DNA from: Isosphaera pallida ATCC 43644
Lineage (GTDB): Bacteria; Planctomycetota; Planctomycetia; Isosphaerales; Isosphaeraceae
Direction: 5' to 3'
Assembly (NCBI RefSeq): GCF_000186345.1
Contig: NC_014962.1
Location: 2,046,001 to 2,110,000 of the forward strand
Length of the DNA stretch: 64,000 nt
In this document: piece after piece, positions 45,729 to 56,356 of the stretch
How the letters are laid out: every line of letters starts with the position of its first letter
Numbering within the stretch: position 1 is the first letter of the stretch
Notes under the pieces: model-generated
Told to the model about the DNA's origin: nothing
Databases searched by the model: none
Seen by the model: only the letters and a program-made list of their open reading frames with translations
Translations under genes and position numbers: made by a program

Positions 45729-46960
45729 CTCAGGGTTCTCCCCGCAAGGAGAATCCGGGTGGCTTGTTCGGCAGCGAAGCTCAGGTGACTGCGAGCGTGA
45801 TCGGGATTGAGAGCCTGGTCGAGGTTCAGAGGTTGGGTGAGGATCGGCATGATCGCGGTCAATCCCAGGTTGCCAAGCCGTTCCCATCCTGCGCCGACCG
45901 AACCGACCAAGGCGACGACTGGAACCCGGCGTGCTGCGGCCACTCGCACGACCCCGGCCACGGCTTTGCCGTCAGCAGTCGAGCCGTCGAGTCGGCCTTC
46001 GGCGGTCAAGACCCAATCGGCCTGAGACACACGTCGTTCCAAGTCCACCGCCCGGGCGATCAGTTCGACGCCGGATTGCAACCGCCCGCCGAGGAACGCC
46101 ATTAAACCCGCTCCCAAGCCGCCCGCGGCCCCGGCTCCGGGAACGTCCCGAATCTCCTGGCCAAGGTCGCGGCGGATGATGTCGGCGAAGCGACAAAGAG
46201 CCTGATCGAGACGTTGAACCATCTCGGGATCAGCTCCTTTTTGGGGACCAAAGACTGCCGAAGCACCTCGGGGACCACAAAGAGGGTTAGTCACATCGCA
46301 CGCGACCAAGATTTCCACATCGTTTAAACGCGAATCGCGCTGGGAGGAGTCAATTCGGTCCAACCTTGATAACTCCAGCCCGCCGGGTGGAAGATCCTGG
46401 CCTTGTTCATCGAGCAAACGATATCCTAACGCCTGAGCCATTCCTGCGCCGCCGTCGTTGGTGGCGCTACCGCCAATGCCGATGATCAATCGTCGCGCTC
46501 CCAAATCGAGGGCGTGGCGAATCAGGTCGCCCGTGCCCAAGGTCGTGGCTCGGGCGACGTTGCGACGATCACGCGGCACCAAGGCCAAACCCGAGGCGGC
46601 GGCCATTTCAAGGGCGGCGACCGTCGCGCCGTCGGCGTCGCGCCAGTGGGCCAGCCGCGCCACAATCGGCGTCGCGTCGGGAGTCGGTGGACGAACTTCG
46701 ACCTCGGAAAGGGTACCGTTCATCGCCCGAGCCAACGCCTCGACGGTTCCCTCACCGCCGTCGGCGAAGGGGACGCGATCAAGCCAGGCTTGGGGGCACG
46801 CACGCTGCACTCCTGATGCGATTGCCTCGGCGGCGTCGGTGGCGCTGAGGCATTCCTTGAGCTTGTCGGGAGCGATCACCACGCGCCACGGTCTTGCGGC
46901 GTCGCCATCGGTCTGCGAAGACTGGGGATCGCTCAGACGAGCATCAGAGGGGCGCGTCAT
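45725..46960 (-). CDS. Glycerate kinase (GlxK/GarK family)
   Basis: The 411-residue enzyme phosphorylates D-glycerate, feeding glyoxylate-derived carbon into glycolysis. Family motifs are clear: APDKLKECLSATDAAEAI, PFADGGEGTVEAL, GIGGSATNDGGAGMAQALG, ACDVTNPLCGP, GAAGGLGAGLMAFLGG and LTAEGRLDGSTADGKA. ATG 46960 has CGAGG at ribosome-site distance. Its first 17 bases overlap the end of the sensor kinase gene, and its stop overlaps thiL, so the three genes are probably translated from one message. Earlier in-frame starts back to 47194 lie inside the sensor kinase and are unlikely. Confidence 0.92.
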   Translation of the reverse strand: MTRPSDARLSDPQSSQTDGDAARPWRVVIAPDKLKECLSATDAAEAIASGVQRACPQAWLDRVPFADGGEGTVEALARAMNGTLSEVEVRPPTPDATPIVARLAHWRDADGATVAALEMAAASGLALVPRDRRNVARATTLGTGDLIRHALDLGARRLIIGIGGSATNDGGAGMAQALGYRLLDEQGQDLPPGGLELSRLDRIDSSQRDSRLNDVEILVACDVTNPLCGPRGASAVFGPQKGADPEMVQRLDQALCRFADIIRRDLGQEIRDVPGAGAAGGLGAGLMAFLGGRLQSGVELIARAVDLERRVSQADWVLTAEGRLDGSTADGKAVAGVVRVAAARRVPVVALVGSVGAGWERLGNLGLTAIMPILTQPLNLDQALNPDHARSHLSFAAEQATRILLAGRTLR

Positions 46961-48449
46961 GGTCAACCTCGGCCTCAGCCCGGCTGGGCATCGCTCCATC
47001 TTGAGGATCGGGGATGGCGGGCAGGTCGATTTCTGAACCCGATTCGGTCTCCGCCAGGATTTCAGTGACGGCCGGATCGCGCAACACCAGCGGCAGACCA
47101 ACGATGAACTCGGTAAAGACCTCGGGTTGGGATTCCACCCGGATGTCGCCCCGATGCACATCGACCACGATGCCGTGAGAGATCGACAACCCAAGCCCCG
47201 TCCCCTGGCCGGTCGGTTTGGTGGTGAAAAACGGGTCGAAGATCATCGGGAGATGCTCGGGAGGAATGCCCGGACCATTATCGCGAATCCGGATCTCGAC
47301 CCGATCCGACCCAACCCGGCGACTGGTCACCTGAACGGTCGGCTCGAAGTCGGGCTGTGTCGTCTTGAGCTTGCGGCTTCGGTCGTAAGCAGCGTAACAG
47401 GCGTTGTTGACGATGTTGAGAAACGCCCGGCTCAAATCCTGGGGCACGACGTAACTTGGTTCGATTGTTGAATCAAGGTCCATATCAATTTTGATGCGAA
47501 AATCGGTATCTTGGGCGCGGAGGCCGTGATAGGCCAAATCAACCGCTTGATGTAGGATGGTGTTGATGTGGGCTTTCTGGGGTTTAGGCGATCCTCCCCG
47601 CGAGAGCAGGAGCATGCCCCGCACAATCCCATCGGCGCGTTGGCCGTGTTCGTTAATTTTGGAGGCGTTGAGGTCCAGGTTGTCGAGGATGTCCACCAGA
47701 TTTTCGTAATCGTGCGCCTCGATGATATCCTGATAGCGTTCGAGTTCTTCGCGGAGTTCCACCAGGAGGTCGCGCATCAATTGAGCGAAGTTGGTCACGA
47801 AGTTGAGGGGATTCTTGATTTCATGGGCGATCCCGGCGCTGATGGTTCCCAGGTAGGCGAGCTTTTCTTGAGTCAGCAGTTTGGTTTGAGCCTTCTCCAG
47901 TTCCGCCAAGGCGTGAACCAGTTCTTCGGTGCGTTTGCGTTCGATGTCGCGGAGCCGTTTCTTTTCCAAACAGGCGTTGATCCGGGCGCGAAGCAGCACG
48001 TGATCGATCGGTTTGGTGAGGTAATCCTCTGCGCCCCGTTCAATGCATCGCACCACGGAGTCGATCTCATCGACGCCGGAGACGATGATGACGGGCAGGT
48101 CTCGGAGCTTGGGGTCGCGTTTGAGGGCGTCCAGGGTCTGATAGCCGTCAAGGACCGGCATCATCACGTCCAGCAGCACCAGGTCAAAACTCCGATGGGC
48201 CACCATCTCCAGAGCGATTTGACCATTCTCGGCGGTTTCAGCCTCCAAACCCAGCTGCGCGACATGGCGGGAGAGCATATAGCGATTCACGGCGTTGTCG
48301 TCAACGACCAACACCGCGCGGGGCGACATAGCCTGCGGATCGCCAGCGGCTCGATCCACCTGTTGGTGAGGCGAGGCGTTGGATAGGGACTCCGAAGACC
48401 CCGTGACAAGGTGGGATCGGTCTGGGGAGGGGTCGCCTGCGGCGGTCAT
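46944..48449 (-). CDS. Receiver domain-histidine kinase hybrid
   Basis: The 501-residue protein has a receiver domain at residues ~40-165 ([13 protein letters not shown], phospho-acceptor Asp in [12 protein letters not shown], Lys in LTKPID), a coiled-coil linker, a HisKA domain with His in [12 protein letters not shown], and a HATPase domain with IVNNACYA (N box), IRDNGPGIP and [12 protein letters not shown]. It lacks a membrane helix, so it is likely a soluble two-component protein whose own receiver may control its kinase activity. A C-terminal acidic tail follows. GAGGAG precedes ATG 48449 at good distance. It leads the overlapping three-gene unit with glycerate kinase and thiL. Confidence 0.92.
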   Translation of the reverse strand: MTAAGDPSPDRSHLVTGSSESLSNASPHQQVDRAAGDPQAMSPRAVLVVDDNAVNRYMLSRHVAQLGLEAETAENGQIALEMVAHRSFDLVLLDVMMPVLDGYQTLDALKRDPKLRDLPVIIVSGVDEIDSVVRCIERGAEDYLTKPIDHVLLRARINACLEKKRLRDIERKRTEELVHALAELEKAQTKLLTQEKLAYLGTISAGIAHEIKNPLNFVTNFAQLMRDLLVELREELERYQDIIEAHDYENLVDILDNLDLNASKINEHGQRADGIVRGMLLLSRGGSPKPQKAHINTILHQAVDLAYHGLRAQDTDFRIKIDMDLDSTIEPSYVVPQDLSRAFLNIVNNACYAAYDRSRKLKTTQPDFEPTVQVTSRRVGSDRVEIRIRDNGPGIPPEHLPMIFDPFFTTKPTGQGTGLGLSISHGIVVDVHRGDIRVESQPEVFTEFIVGLPLVLRDPAVTEILAETESGSEIDLPAIPDPQDGAMPSRAEAEVDHDAPL

Positions 48450-48878
48450 GGGGACTCCTCGAACGCTCGATGAAAACGCACCGAGCCGGCATCGAAACGA
48501 CGAGACTCAACGCCACCTTCACGCCTTCCCTGCGAACCTGGTCATGCTGATTCGCCGGTCGTTTCGAAGACCACGGGGCAAGGAAAACCAAAACAGAACG
48601 CTCTGCAAATCGTGACTCGGATCGTCAGGCGGGACGCGGGATCAGCGCGGCCGACCGTCGCAGCGAATGATCCCAGGCCAGGGCCGCATGTAGCCTTGGG
48701 CGGATCCTCCCCTATACAATACCCCCGAATCGTCACAACGAACAGAGACTGCCCTCCCGTCCCCGACTCCGAGTTCCCCTTCACCCGCCGGAAGGTCGTT
48801 GTGACGCCGTTGAGTTGCCGCGGTCGCCACGATCTTTCCGAGTGATCCGGGACGATCCCTCAACGAGGATACTCCCTC
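48450..48878. other. Divergent promoter region between sensor kinase and NAD+ synthetase genes
   Basis: These 429 bases should carry promoters for both directions. TACAAT at 48715-48720 is a -10-like hexamer on the plus strand, but no good -35 stands at the right distance. I see no ORF or repeat worth calling. Confidence 0.45.
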
Positions 48879-50957
48879 ATGGCCAGTGCCCAGGCACGGG
48901 TGGCGGTCGCCACCCTCAACCAGACCGTCGGCGACTGGTCGGGCAACGCCCGACGCATCGGCGAGACCTTCGCTGAGGCCAACCACCGCGGCGTGCGGTT
49001 ATTACTGCTTCCCGAAATGTGCATCCCCGGCTACAGCCTGGGGGACCGACTGCTGCGCGGCGGGACGATCGAACGGTCCTGGGACCGAGCCCAAGCCCTC
49101 GCCGAACAAACCGGCGACTTGGTGGCGCTCGTTGGTCTGCCCATCCGCTTCGAGAACGTCTTATTCAACGCGATGGCGGTCCTGGCCGGAGGTCGGATCG
49201 CGGGACTCGTCGCCAAGGAGAACCTTGCAACTGGCGATGTCGAATATGAACATCGCTATTTTCAGCCTTGGCCCTCAGGCCGCCTGGTCCCCTATGAGGG
49301 ACCCGACGGCACCCACGTCCCCTTGGGTACCCAGATGTTCCAGGCTGAGGGAATCGGCCGCTTCGGCATCGAGATTTGCGAAGATGCTTGGAAGGGGATT
49401 CGCCCTGGCTCCCTGTTTGCATTGGCCGGCGCGGAGTTGATCGTCAACCCTTCGGCCTCCTGGTTCGCCATCGGGAAACATCGCGTTCGCCGTCGCATGA
49501 TTCAACAGGCCAGCGAGGAAGACTGCTGCGCCTACCTTTACACCTCGTTGGTCGGCTGCGACGCGACCCGCTTGGTCTTCGACGGCTCCATGTTCATCGC
49601 GGTTAACGGCCGAATCGAAGGCGAGGGGCCGCGGTTCGTCTTCGAGCGTGAGTGGACCCTGATGGATCGGGTCATCGATCTGACGGAATTGCACCAGACC
49701 CGCATGGAGAAAGGGTCCTGGCGCGATCAGCAGCAACGCCTGGCGCGCGGCGACTTCGGCCAGGTTCCCAACGTAACCCGCCTTACGGCTGTCGGCCGCT
49801 GCGCCACCAACGACCCCGCCCCCGCTCCCCGTCCCTACTGGCTCCCCCCGGAACCCGAGCATCCCGACCCTTCGTTACGTCATTTGGAAACCGGAGCGCT
49901 GCGTGGTCGCACAATCACCGAGGCGGATCTCAATCATCTGGAACTGGAACTGGCCCTCGCGCTGGGCCTGCGCGATCATCTACGCAAAAGCGGGATCGAC
50001 ACCTGCTGCCTGGCTCTCTCGGGAGGCCGCGACAGCGCGATGGTGGCCTATCTGGTCCATCGCATGCAGCGCTACGACCACCCCGAACTTGACGACCCAG
50101 CGCTTCGGTCGATCATGGCTCAGCGATTGATCTGCGCCTACCTAGCCACCGACAACTCCAGTCGCGCTACCCGCGAGGCGGCCCGCACGGTTGCCGAAGA
50201 GATTGGAGCAACCTTTCACCTGGGAGACATCCAGCCCGCTCTGGACCAAACCTTGCGAACGGTTGCCCAAATGACCGGCGTCCAACTTTCCTGGGACGAG
50301 CCTCGGCATGATCTGACGCTTCAGAATATTCAAGCACGCATGCGCGGAACGACCATCTGGACCATCGCCAATCTTCATCGGGCGCTGTTGTTGGTGACCA
50401 GCAACAAAAGCGAGGCGGCGGTGGGTTACACCACGATGGATGGCGATTCGTCGGGTGGTCTGGCTCCGCTGGCCGACGTTCCCAAGAGTCTGGTCATGCT
50501 TTGGTTGGACTGGGCCGCGCGGTTTCACGGCTACCGTGGTCCCCAGGCGATCGCCGTCATGGCGGCCTCGGCGGAGCTTCGTCCACCCGATCGCGTCCAG
50601 TCGGACGAAGAGGACTTGATGCCGTTTACCATCCTCGACCAACTGATGTACGCTTTCGTACAACTTGGTCTGGACCCTCTGGAGATTTTCCGTCGCTTTT
50701 GGCCAGTCTTCCGCGACCATCCCCGCTATCGAAACGACCCTCGCCCCTTCGCTGCCGACATTCGCAAATTTGTTCGTCTGATGTGCTTCGCTCAGTGGAA
50801 ACGGGACCGTCAAGCGATCAGCTTCCGAGTGACCGCCTTCGACCTGGACCCCAAAACCGGCTTCCGATTCCCTGCAGTCCAAAGCCCCTTCGTCGAGGAA
50901 CTCGCCGAACTCGACGCCCATGTGGCCGACCTCATCTCCAACGCGAATCCAAGATGA
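48879..50957 (+). CDS. nadE: Glutamine-dependent NAD+ synthetase
   Basis: The 692-residue enzyme makes NAD+ from nicotinic acid adenine dinucleotide using glutamine-derived ammonia. The N-terminal nitrilase-like glutaminase (~1-300) has its Glu in LLLPEMCIPGYSLGD, Lys in LVAKENL and Cys in EICEDAW. The C-terminal synthetase (~340-690) has the ATP P-loop LSGGRDSAMVAYLV, TSNKSEAAVGYTTMDGDSSGG and DLMPFTILDQLMYAF. The start at ATG 48879 follows GAGGATA. This is the final step of NAD+ synthesis. The gene is followed by a coiled-coil remnant. Confidence 0.94.
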   Translation: MASAQARVAVATLNQTVGDWSGNARRIGETFAEANHRGVRLLLLPEMCIPGYSLGDRLLRGGTIERSWDRAQALAEQTGDLVALVGLPIRFENVLFNAMAVLAGGRIAGLVAKENLATGDVEYEHRYFQPWPSGRLVPYEGPDGTHVPLGTQMFQAEGIGRFGIEICEDAWKGIRPGSLFALAGAELIVNPSASWFAIGKHRVRRRMIQQASEEDCCAYLYTSLVGCDATRLVFDGSMFIAVNGRIEGEGPRFVFEREWTLMDRVIDLTELHQTRMEKGSWRDQQQRLARGDFGQVPNVTRLTAVGRCATNDPAPAPRPYWLPPEPEHPDPSLRHLETGALRGRTITEADLNHLELELALALGLRDHLRKSGIDTCCLALSGGRDSAMVAYLVHRMQRYDHPELDDPALRSIMAQRLICAYLATDNSSRATREAARTVAEEIGATFHLGDIQPALDQTLRTVAQMTGVQLSWDEPRHDLTLQNIQARMRGTTIWTIANLHRALLLVTSNKSEAAVGYTTMDGDSSGGLAPLADVPKSLVMLWLDWAARFHGYRGPQAIAVMAASAELRPPDRVQSDEEDLMPFTILDQLMYAFVQLGLDPLEIFRRFWPVFRDHPRYRNDPRPFAADIRKFVRLMCFAQWKRDRQAISFRVTAFDLDPKTGFRFPAVQSPFVEELAELDAHVADLISNANPR

Positions 50958-50966
50958 GACCCCTGA

Positions 50967-51143
50967 TGTGATGTCGGCAACTCGGCGGGGCCGATCCAAT
51001 TGGAACTCGACGACCAAAAACTCCGCGCTGAGCAAGAGCATCAACGCGCTGAGAGCGAACGTGAACAGGCCCGACAAGAACGACTCCGCGCCGCGCGAGC
51101 ACGTCAACGTGCCGAGGCTCTGCAACGGCAACTTAAGTCAAGC
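50967..51143 (+). pseudogene. Remnant encoding a charged coiled-coil tail
   Basis: A reading frame opened after a TGA (50964-50966) translates to about 60 residues of highly charged helix such as ELDDQKLRAEQEHQRAESE and RAARARQRAEALQRQL, then turns into unconvincing sequence. It has no normal start and no globular part. The pattern resembles the C-terminal coiled coils often attached to Uma2-family proteins in planctomycetes, so it may be the end of a lost gene. Chance translation of a repetitive stretch is possible. Confidence 0.4.
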
Positions 51144-51222
51144 AGCTGCGAGCCTTACTCGACCAAGCCGACGGGGAATCTCCCGCGTCTCCCACGGACA
51201 CCCATCAGGAAGGCGTCTCAAA

Positions 51223-52707
51223 ATGGTTATCAACAAAACGATATCCTTTATTTTTTCAATGCAATATGGTTCGCCACGGTTGCCGGCCGTGAGCGCTTGC
51301 CGGGTCGTCAGACGGTTGGGGATGGTTGTGGGGCTGTTGGGTGTGGCGTTGCGGTGGGTCGGCGCGGACGCTTGGGGTCAAGCCGACGTCGAAGCGGCGC
51401 TCGCCGCGGCGGGTTTCTGGCGTCCGGTGGTGAAGGAACCCGGACGTTTCGCTACCGGTCCTGCGTTGGTTCGGTTGGAGGTGGATTGGCCCAACTCGCT
51501 GGGGATGGTTCGACTGCGGGCATTCGTCGCCGAGGACCAACCAAACCTCAATGATCCGCCCTGGCTGACCGCCGATCTCAACCGCCGACTCATCGGTGAA
51601 CCCAAGCATGCTTGGCTGCAGTTCGAGAAAACCGACTCTTCGGGCCGTCAGAGGATGGTGATGCTGCGGGCCGAGCGTTCCGACCGGCTTCGAGCCGTGC
51701 TGCGTGAACGTCCGGGACGGGGACAACCCGAACGGGTAAGCGAGTGGGAGCTGGAACGCTCCCAACCCGCGCCGGAGCGACCCCGTAACTCAGGGCGTCC
51801 TCCCCTGTTTCAAGGGCAACCCGCGACGGACGACTCCCGCTTGTTCCTGGTCACTCCTCAAGGGAGCGACCTCACCATGATCGCCGAGGATCAAGGGTTC
51901 GCTCGAGCCGCTGATCCCCGCTGGGCGCCGGATGGTCGAAAACTGGCCTTCGTGGGCTTCAATAGTCAGGGCAGTGATCCTCTTATCTATCTCATTCGAT
52001 TAATCGAACAAACCGACGATCAAGGCACGATTCGACTTCAACCTGATGGCAAGCCGCGTGTGGTGGCCGCGGGAGTGACTCCCACCTGGTCTTCCGACGG
52101 TCGTTGCTTGGCTTATGTGGCCAGCGGAACCCCCCCCCTTCAAACCGACTGGTCGGCTCCGGGTCGCAACCAGGAGCGGATTGTGATCCTCACCTTGGAG
52201 GGTTCCGACGCGGGGGCGTCCCGAGTGCTTGTGGAGGGAATCGAGCCCAGCTGGAATCCTCGGGATGACCGTCTGGCGTTTGTCAAAGTGCGTGGTGGGA
52301 ACACCGATCTGGCCCTCACCCGTGCGGCGGGGGGAGGGATTACCCAGTTGACGAATCATCCTGCGCGTGATGGTTGGCCAATCTGGACCCACGATGGAAG
52401 TGAGTTGATTTTCCTTTCCAACCGAACTAACCGTTGGGACTTGTTCAAAATTGACCCCAACCAACCTGAACGGATCATGCCGTTTACTCAGCATCGTCTT
52501 CGCGAAGATCGAGCTGACCTCTCCCCCGACGGCCTTCGTCTGTTGTTCACCGAGCGTTGGGGATTGCCCGACAGCCGGATTGTTCTGCTGGACCTCAGCC
52601 GGGACCAAACGGTGATCCTCACCGAAGCTCCCAACGGCGATCGCGAGGCCGTCTGGTCACCCGATGGCCGCTGGATCGCCTTCGTGAGCCGGCGGGCCAC
52701 GCCTTAA
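51223..52707 (+). CDS. TolB-like beta-propeller (PD40/WD40-like) exported protein
   Basis: The 494-residue protein begins MVINKTISFIF and has a signal-like segment (RLGMVVGLLGVALRW) ending near ADAWGQA. An N-terminal ~130-residue domain of unknown fold follows. The C-terminal ~300 residues contain PD40 repeats, each with a pattern such as PRWAPDGRKLAFVGF, PTWSSDGRCLAYVAS, PSWNPRDDRLAFVK, PIWTHDGSELIFLS, DLSPDGLRLLFTE and AVWSPDGRWIAFVS, making a six-bladed propeller like TolB. It is probably periplasmic and binds partner proteins. AGGAAGG before ATG 51223 supports this start over the long ORF from 50920, which overlaps nadE. Confidence 0.87.
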   Translation: MVINKTISFIFSMQYGSPRLPAVSACRVVRRLGMVVGLLGVALRWVGADAWGQADVEAALAAAGFWRPVVKEPGRFATGPALVRLEVDWPNSLGMVRLRAFVAEDQPNLNDPPWLTADLNRRLIGEPKHAWLQFEKTDSSGRQRMVMLRAERSDRLRAVLRERPGRGQPERVSEWELERSQPAPERPRNSGRPPLFQGQPATDDSRLFLVTPQGSDLTMIAEDQGFARAADPRWAPDGRKLAFVGFNSQGSDPLIYLIRLIEQTDDQGTIRLQPDGKPRVVAAGVTPTWSSDGRCLAYVASGTPPLQTDWSAPGRNQERIVILTLEGSDAGASRVLVEGIEPSWNPRDDRLAFVKVRGGNTDLALTRAAGGGITQLTNHPARDGWPIWTHDGSELIFLSNRTNRWDLFKIDPNQPERIMPFTQHRLREDRADLSPDGLRLLFTERWGLPDSRIVLLDLSRDQTVILTEAPNGDREAVWSPDGRWIAFVSRRATP

Positions 52708-52736
52708 ACTCAGGCCGGTCCAGGTTGTGAGTGGGT

Positions 52737-53888
<1,152 letters not shown>

Positions 53889-53942
53889 GACATGACACAC
53901 CAAGACGTGGGACGACACTAGACGGGTCGAGTCCAACCCGCG

Positions 53943-54266
53943 TTAGTCCTCGTCCTCCTCGTCGTCGTCCTCCTCGTCATCTTCGATTTCTTCGGGATCA
54001 ATCCATTCGTACAGTTCCGAATAGACCTCCCAAAGGTTTTTGAGCGCGTTTTTAATCTCGTTGGGCTTGAGGGGGCCCGAGAGGGCCGAGACACCGGTGA
54101 CTTGAGCAGCCACCTTGAGCAATTCGATGTTCTGAGCGCGCATCGACAGGAAAATGTCGCTCGGATTGTTGAAATCAATCGCTTCGGCGGGTTGATCCCC
54201 GAAGGTGTTGCCTTGTTCGATGTTGCCGTTTTGCTCTTCGAATTCGGATTGGTCGCGTTCGATCAT
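53943..54266 (-). CDS. Small acidic protein, function unknown
   Basis: The 107-residue protein from ATG 54266 has a Gln/Glu-rich start, a central helical part (DIFLSMRAQNIELLKVAAQ, NEIKNALKNLWEVYSEL) and a C-terminal run of about 17 acidic residues (DDEEDDDEEDED at the end). GAGAG lies near the start. The longer ORF to 54419 adds Pro/Ser-rich residues and overlaps the alanine dehydrogenase end, so it is unlikely. It sits between mtnA and the alanine dehydrogenase gene on the same strand. No motif tells function; the acidic tail suggests binding of basic partners or metals. Confidence 0.7.
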   Translation of the reverse strand: MIERDQSEFEEQNGNIEQGNTFGDQPAEAIDFNNPSDIFLSMRAQNIELLKVAAQVTGVSALSGPLKPNEIKNALKNLWEVYSELYEWIDPEEIEDDEEDDDEEDED

Positions 54267-54376
54267 GTCGCTCTCTCGTGGGGATGAAGGAAGTTTGCGA
54301 GTTAAGGACCCGGGGGGACACGAAGGTGGGGAGGGGTGAATGAAATGGGGATTGGAATCCAACGAACGTGATCCCG

Positions 54377-55507
54377 TCATACCGGAGTCAAGGAAGGAAG
54401 GGCGTCCCAAGCGTGACATTCTAAGTGGAAGGTGTTAGCGACGGCCTGGTTGGTGACGCGACCGGCGTGGATGTTGACTCCTTCGGCGAAGCCGGGATCG
54501 CGGGTGGCCAGGGCGCGCCAGCCTTCGCGGACCATGCGTGCCACATAAGGAAGGGTGACATTGCAAAGCGCGTAGGTGCTGGTGCGTCCCACTGCGCCGG
54601 GCATGTTGGTGACGCAATAATGAATGATCCCATCAACCGCGAAGGTGGGGTCCTTGTGGGTGGTGGGCCGGGCGGTCTCGACGCAGCCGCCTTGGTCAAT
54701 GGCGACATCAACAATGACCGCTCCGGTGTTCATCAAAGCCAGGTCTTGACGGCGGACCAAACGGGGCGCGCGGGCTCCGGTGATCAGCACTGCTCCGATG
54801 ACCAAGTCGGCCCGCTGCAGCGATTCCCGAATGGTATGACGATCGGAGTAAAGCGTCGTCACATTTGGGGGCATAATGTCGTCGAGGTAACGAAGCCGAT
54901 CGAGGTTGACATCCAGGATGCGGACGTTGGCACCGAGGCCCGCGGCCACTTTGGCGGCGTTGGAGCCGACCACGCCACCGCCCAGGATGACCACTTCGGC
55001 GGGGGCCACCCCGGGCACTCCCGCCAGGAGAATCCCGCGGCCTTGAGTTGGTTTTTCGAGGAACTTCGCGCCTTCCTGAATGCTCATCCGACCGGCCACT
55101 TCGCTCATCGGCGTCAACAGCGGCAAAGCGCCTTTGGCGTCACGAATCGTCTCGTAGGCGATTGCGGTCACGCCCGAGTCGATCACCGCGCGGGTGAGGG
55201 TTTCGTCGGCCGCGAAGTGGAAGTAGGTGAAGAGGGTCTGGCCGGGTCTCATCCAGGGCCACTCGAGGGGCTGAGGTTCTTTGACCTTGACCACCAAATC
55301 GGCCTGGGCCCACACCTCTTGGGCCGTTTCGACAATTTCGGCTCCGGCTTCGGCGTACTGATCGTCGGTTAGGCCGCTACCCAAACCGGCACCGGTCTCG
55401 ACCAGCACCCGCGCGCCGGCGTGGGTCAGTTCTTCAACCCCTACTGGAAGCATGGCCACGCGGTATTCGTCGGCCTTGATTTCCCGAGGCACGCCGATTG
55501 TCGTCAT
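54377..55507 (-). CDS. ald: Alanine dehydrogenase
   Basis: The 376-residue cytoplasmic enzyme interconverts L-alanine and pyruvate plus ammonia with NAD. The start MTTIGVPREIKADEYRVAMLP is diagnostic, with the substrate-binding Arg and a Lys-containing segment (VVKVKEPQPLEW). Other matches are TYFHFAADETLT, YETI, the Rossmann motif VILGGGVVGSNAAKVAAGLG, VIGAVLITGARAPRLV and a conserved DVAIDQGGCVETARPTTH. Length is normal for the family. GGAAAGG lies about 11 bases before ATG 55507. The longer ORF to 55690 is rejected. It may support alanine catabolism or ammonia assimilation. Confidence 0.94.
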   Translation of the reverse strand: MTTIGVPREIKADEYRVAMLPVGVEELTHAGARVLVETGAGLGSGLTDDQYAEAGAEIVETAQEVWAQADLVVKVKEPQPLEWPWMRPGQTLFTYFHFAADETLTRAVIDSGVTAIAYETIRDAKGALPLLTPMSEVAGRMSIQEGAKFLEKPTQGRGILLAGVPGVAPAEVVILGGGVVGSNAAKVAAGLGANVRILDVNLDRLRYLDDIMPPNVTTLYSDRHTIRESLQRADLVIGAVLITGARAPRLVRRQDLALMNTGAVIVDVAIDQGGCVETARPTTHKDPTFAVDGIIHYCVTNMPGAVGRTSTYALCNVTLPYVARMVREGWRALATRDPGFAEGVNIHAGRVTNQAVANTFHLECHAWDALPSLTPV

Positions 55508-55690
55508 CGTCCAGCGACCTTTCCTGGGTTCGACAGGGTCCGCGGGCGGATCGCGTAAAGGAAGAGAGGAAGAGACCAAAAAGAGGGGTGGTTGGTAACG
55601 ACAAACCCCTGGCGTGGCGGAGCGAATCGATCGGTTTGGCGAGTGACTTGGCGGGCAACCCCTCGTGACGAATGAAACCGTTCGTCCCAA

Positions 55691-55990
55691 TCAAACCTTG
55701 GATTTGACCGGTTTGCCCCGCGAGGCCATCCAATCGGCGTGAAGGGCTTGAAGTTCTTCCAAAGTGACCCCGTCGTGGTTGGGGGTGGCGTCCCATTTTT
55801 GCTGGATCACTTTGAGACGATCGCGCAGCGGACCCTTCGGAAGAAACTTGCCGTGAAACTTCTTGTACACCTTGTGGCGAGGATCGGCGGGGGGGCGGAC
55901 TTGGGCGGCCGGGGTGTCCGCGGCGGCTTTTTCCTGGCCTTGATCCTTCTTTTTGGGCTTATCGGTTTCGGCGGGGTTTTTGGCGGCCAT
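55691..55990 (-). CDS. Small Lys-rich protein, function unknown
   Basis: The 99-residue protein from ATG 55990 starts with a Lys/Pro/Glu-rich disordered stretch, then has a compact basic part (HKVYKKFHGKFLPKGPLRDRL) and helical segments (VIQQKWDATPNH, LEELQALHADWM). The sequence has normal composition for a small nucleic-acid-binding or structural protein, but I do not recognise it. The ORF extends back to 56803, opposite the acyl-CoA dehydrogenase gene, and that part is a shadow. It lies 183 bases before the alanine dehydrogenase start on the same strand. Confidence 0.6.
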   Translation of the reverse strand: MAAKNPAETDKPKKKDQGQEKAAADTPAAQVRPPADPRHKVYKKFHGKFLPKGPLRDRLKVIQQKWDATPNHDGVTLEELQALHADWMASRGKPVKSKV

Positions 55991-56356
55991 GAGTGGAAAC
56001 GTCGTCACCAGAGGAATGTGAAAAGGAAAGCCAAACCGCGACCTCAAAGGACGCGCCGAGGGGGACGGATCGCTTAGATCAAAGCCGTATTCTAGGGACC
56101 TCCCGCCTCGTTCGCAAGGGGCGGTTCGACCTGACAGCCCACTTCCGAGTGAGGAATGTGAGGTTAGGACGACCGCGGCCCCCGGCGCGAATTTACGCTT
56201 CACGCTGGGGACGGATCGTGATAGGGTCGCGCGAGGTCGGCGGCGCGGCGTGCCGCGTCGTGCGGCTCGATCCGATCGAGCGGGGTGAGACGACGATCCC
56301 ATCGCGGGATAAGCCTTGATCGATCGTTCTTTCCACCTGGCATGGAGGCCGCCGCG
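55991..56356. other. Divergent intergenic region before acyl-CoA dehydrogenase
   Basis: These 366 bases lie between the minus-strand Lys-rich gene and the plus-strand acyl-CoA dehydrogenase gene. They should hold promoters for both. I see no clear hexamer pair or repeat; the only element is the ribosome site GGAGG near 56344. Confidence 0.45.

Noticed and set aside
47568-48386. 272-residue plus-strand ORF
   Set aside because: It is antisense to the receiver and HisKA domains of the sensor kinase and shows no own motif.
50142-51131. 329-residue minus-strand ORF
   Set aside because: It is antisense to nadE, whose catalytic motifs are intact.
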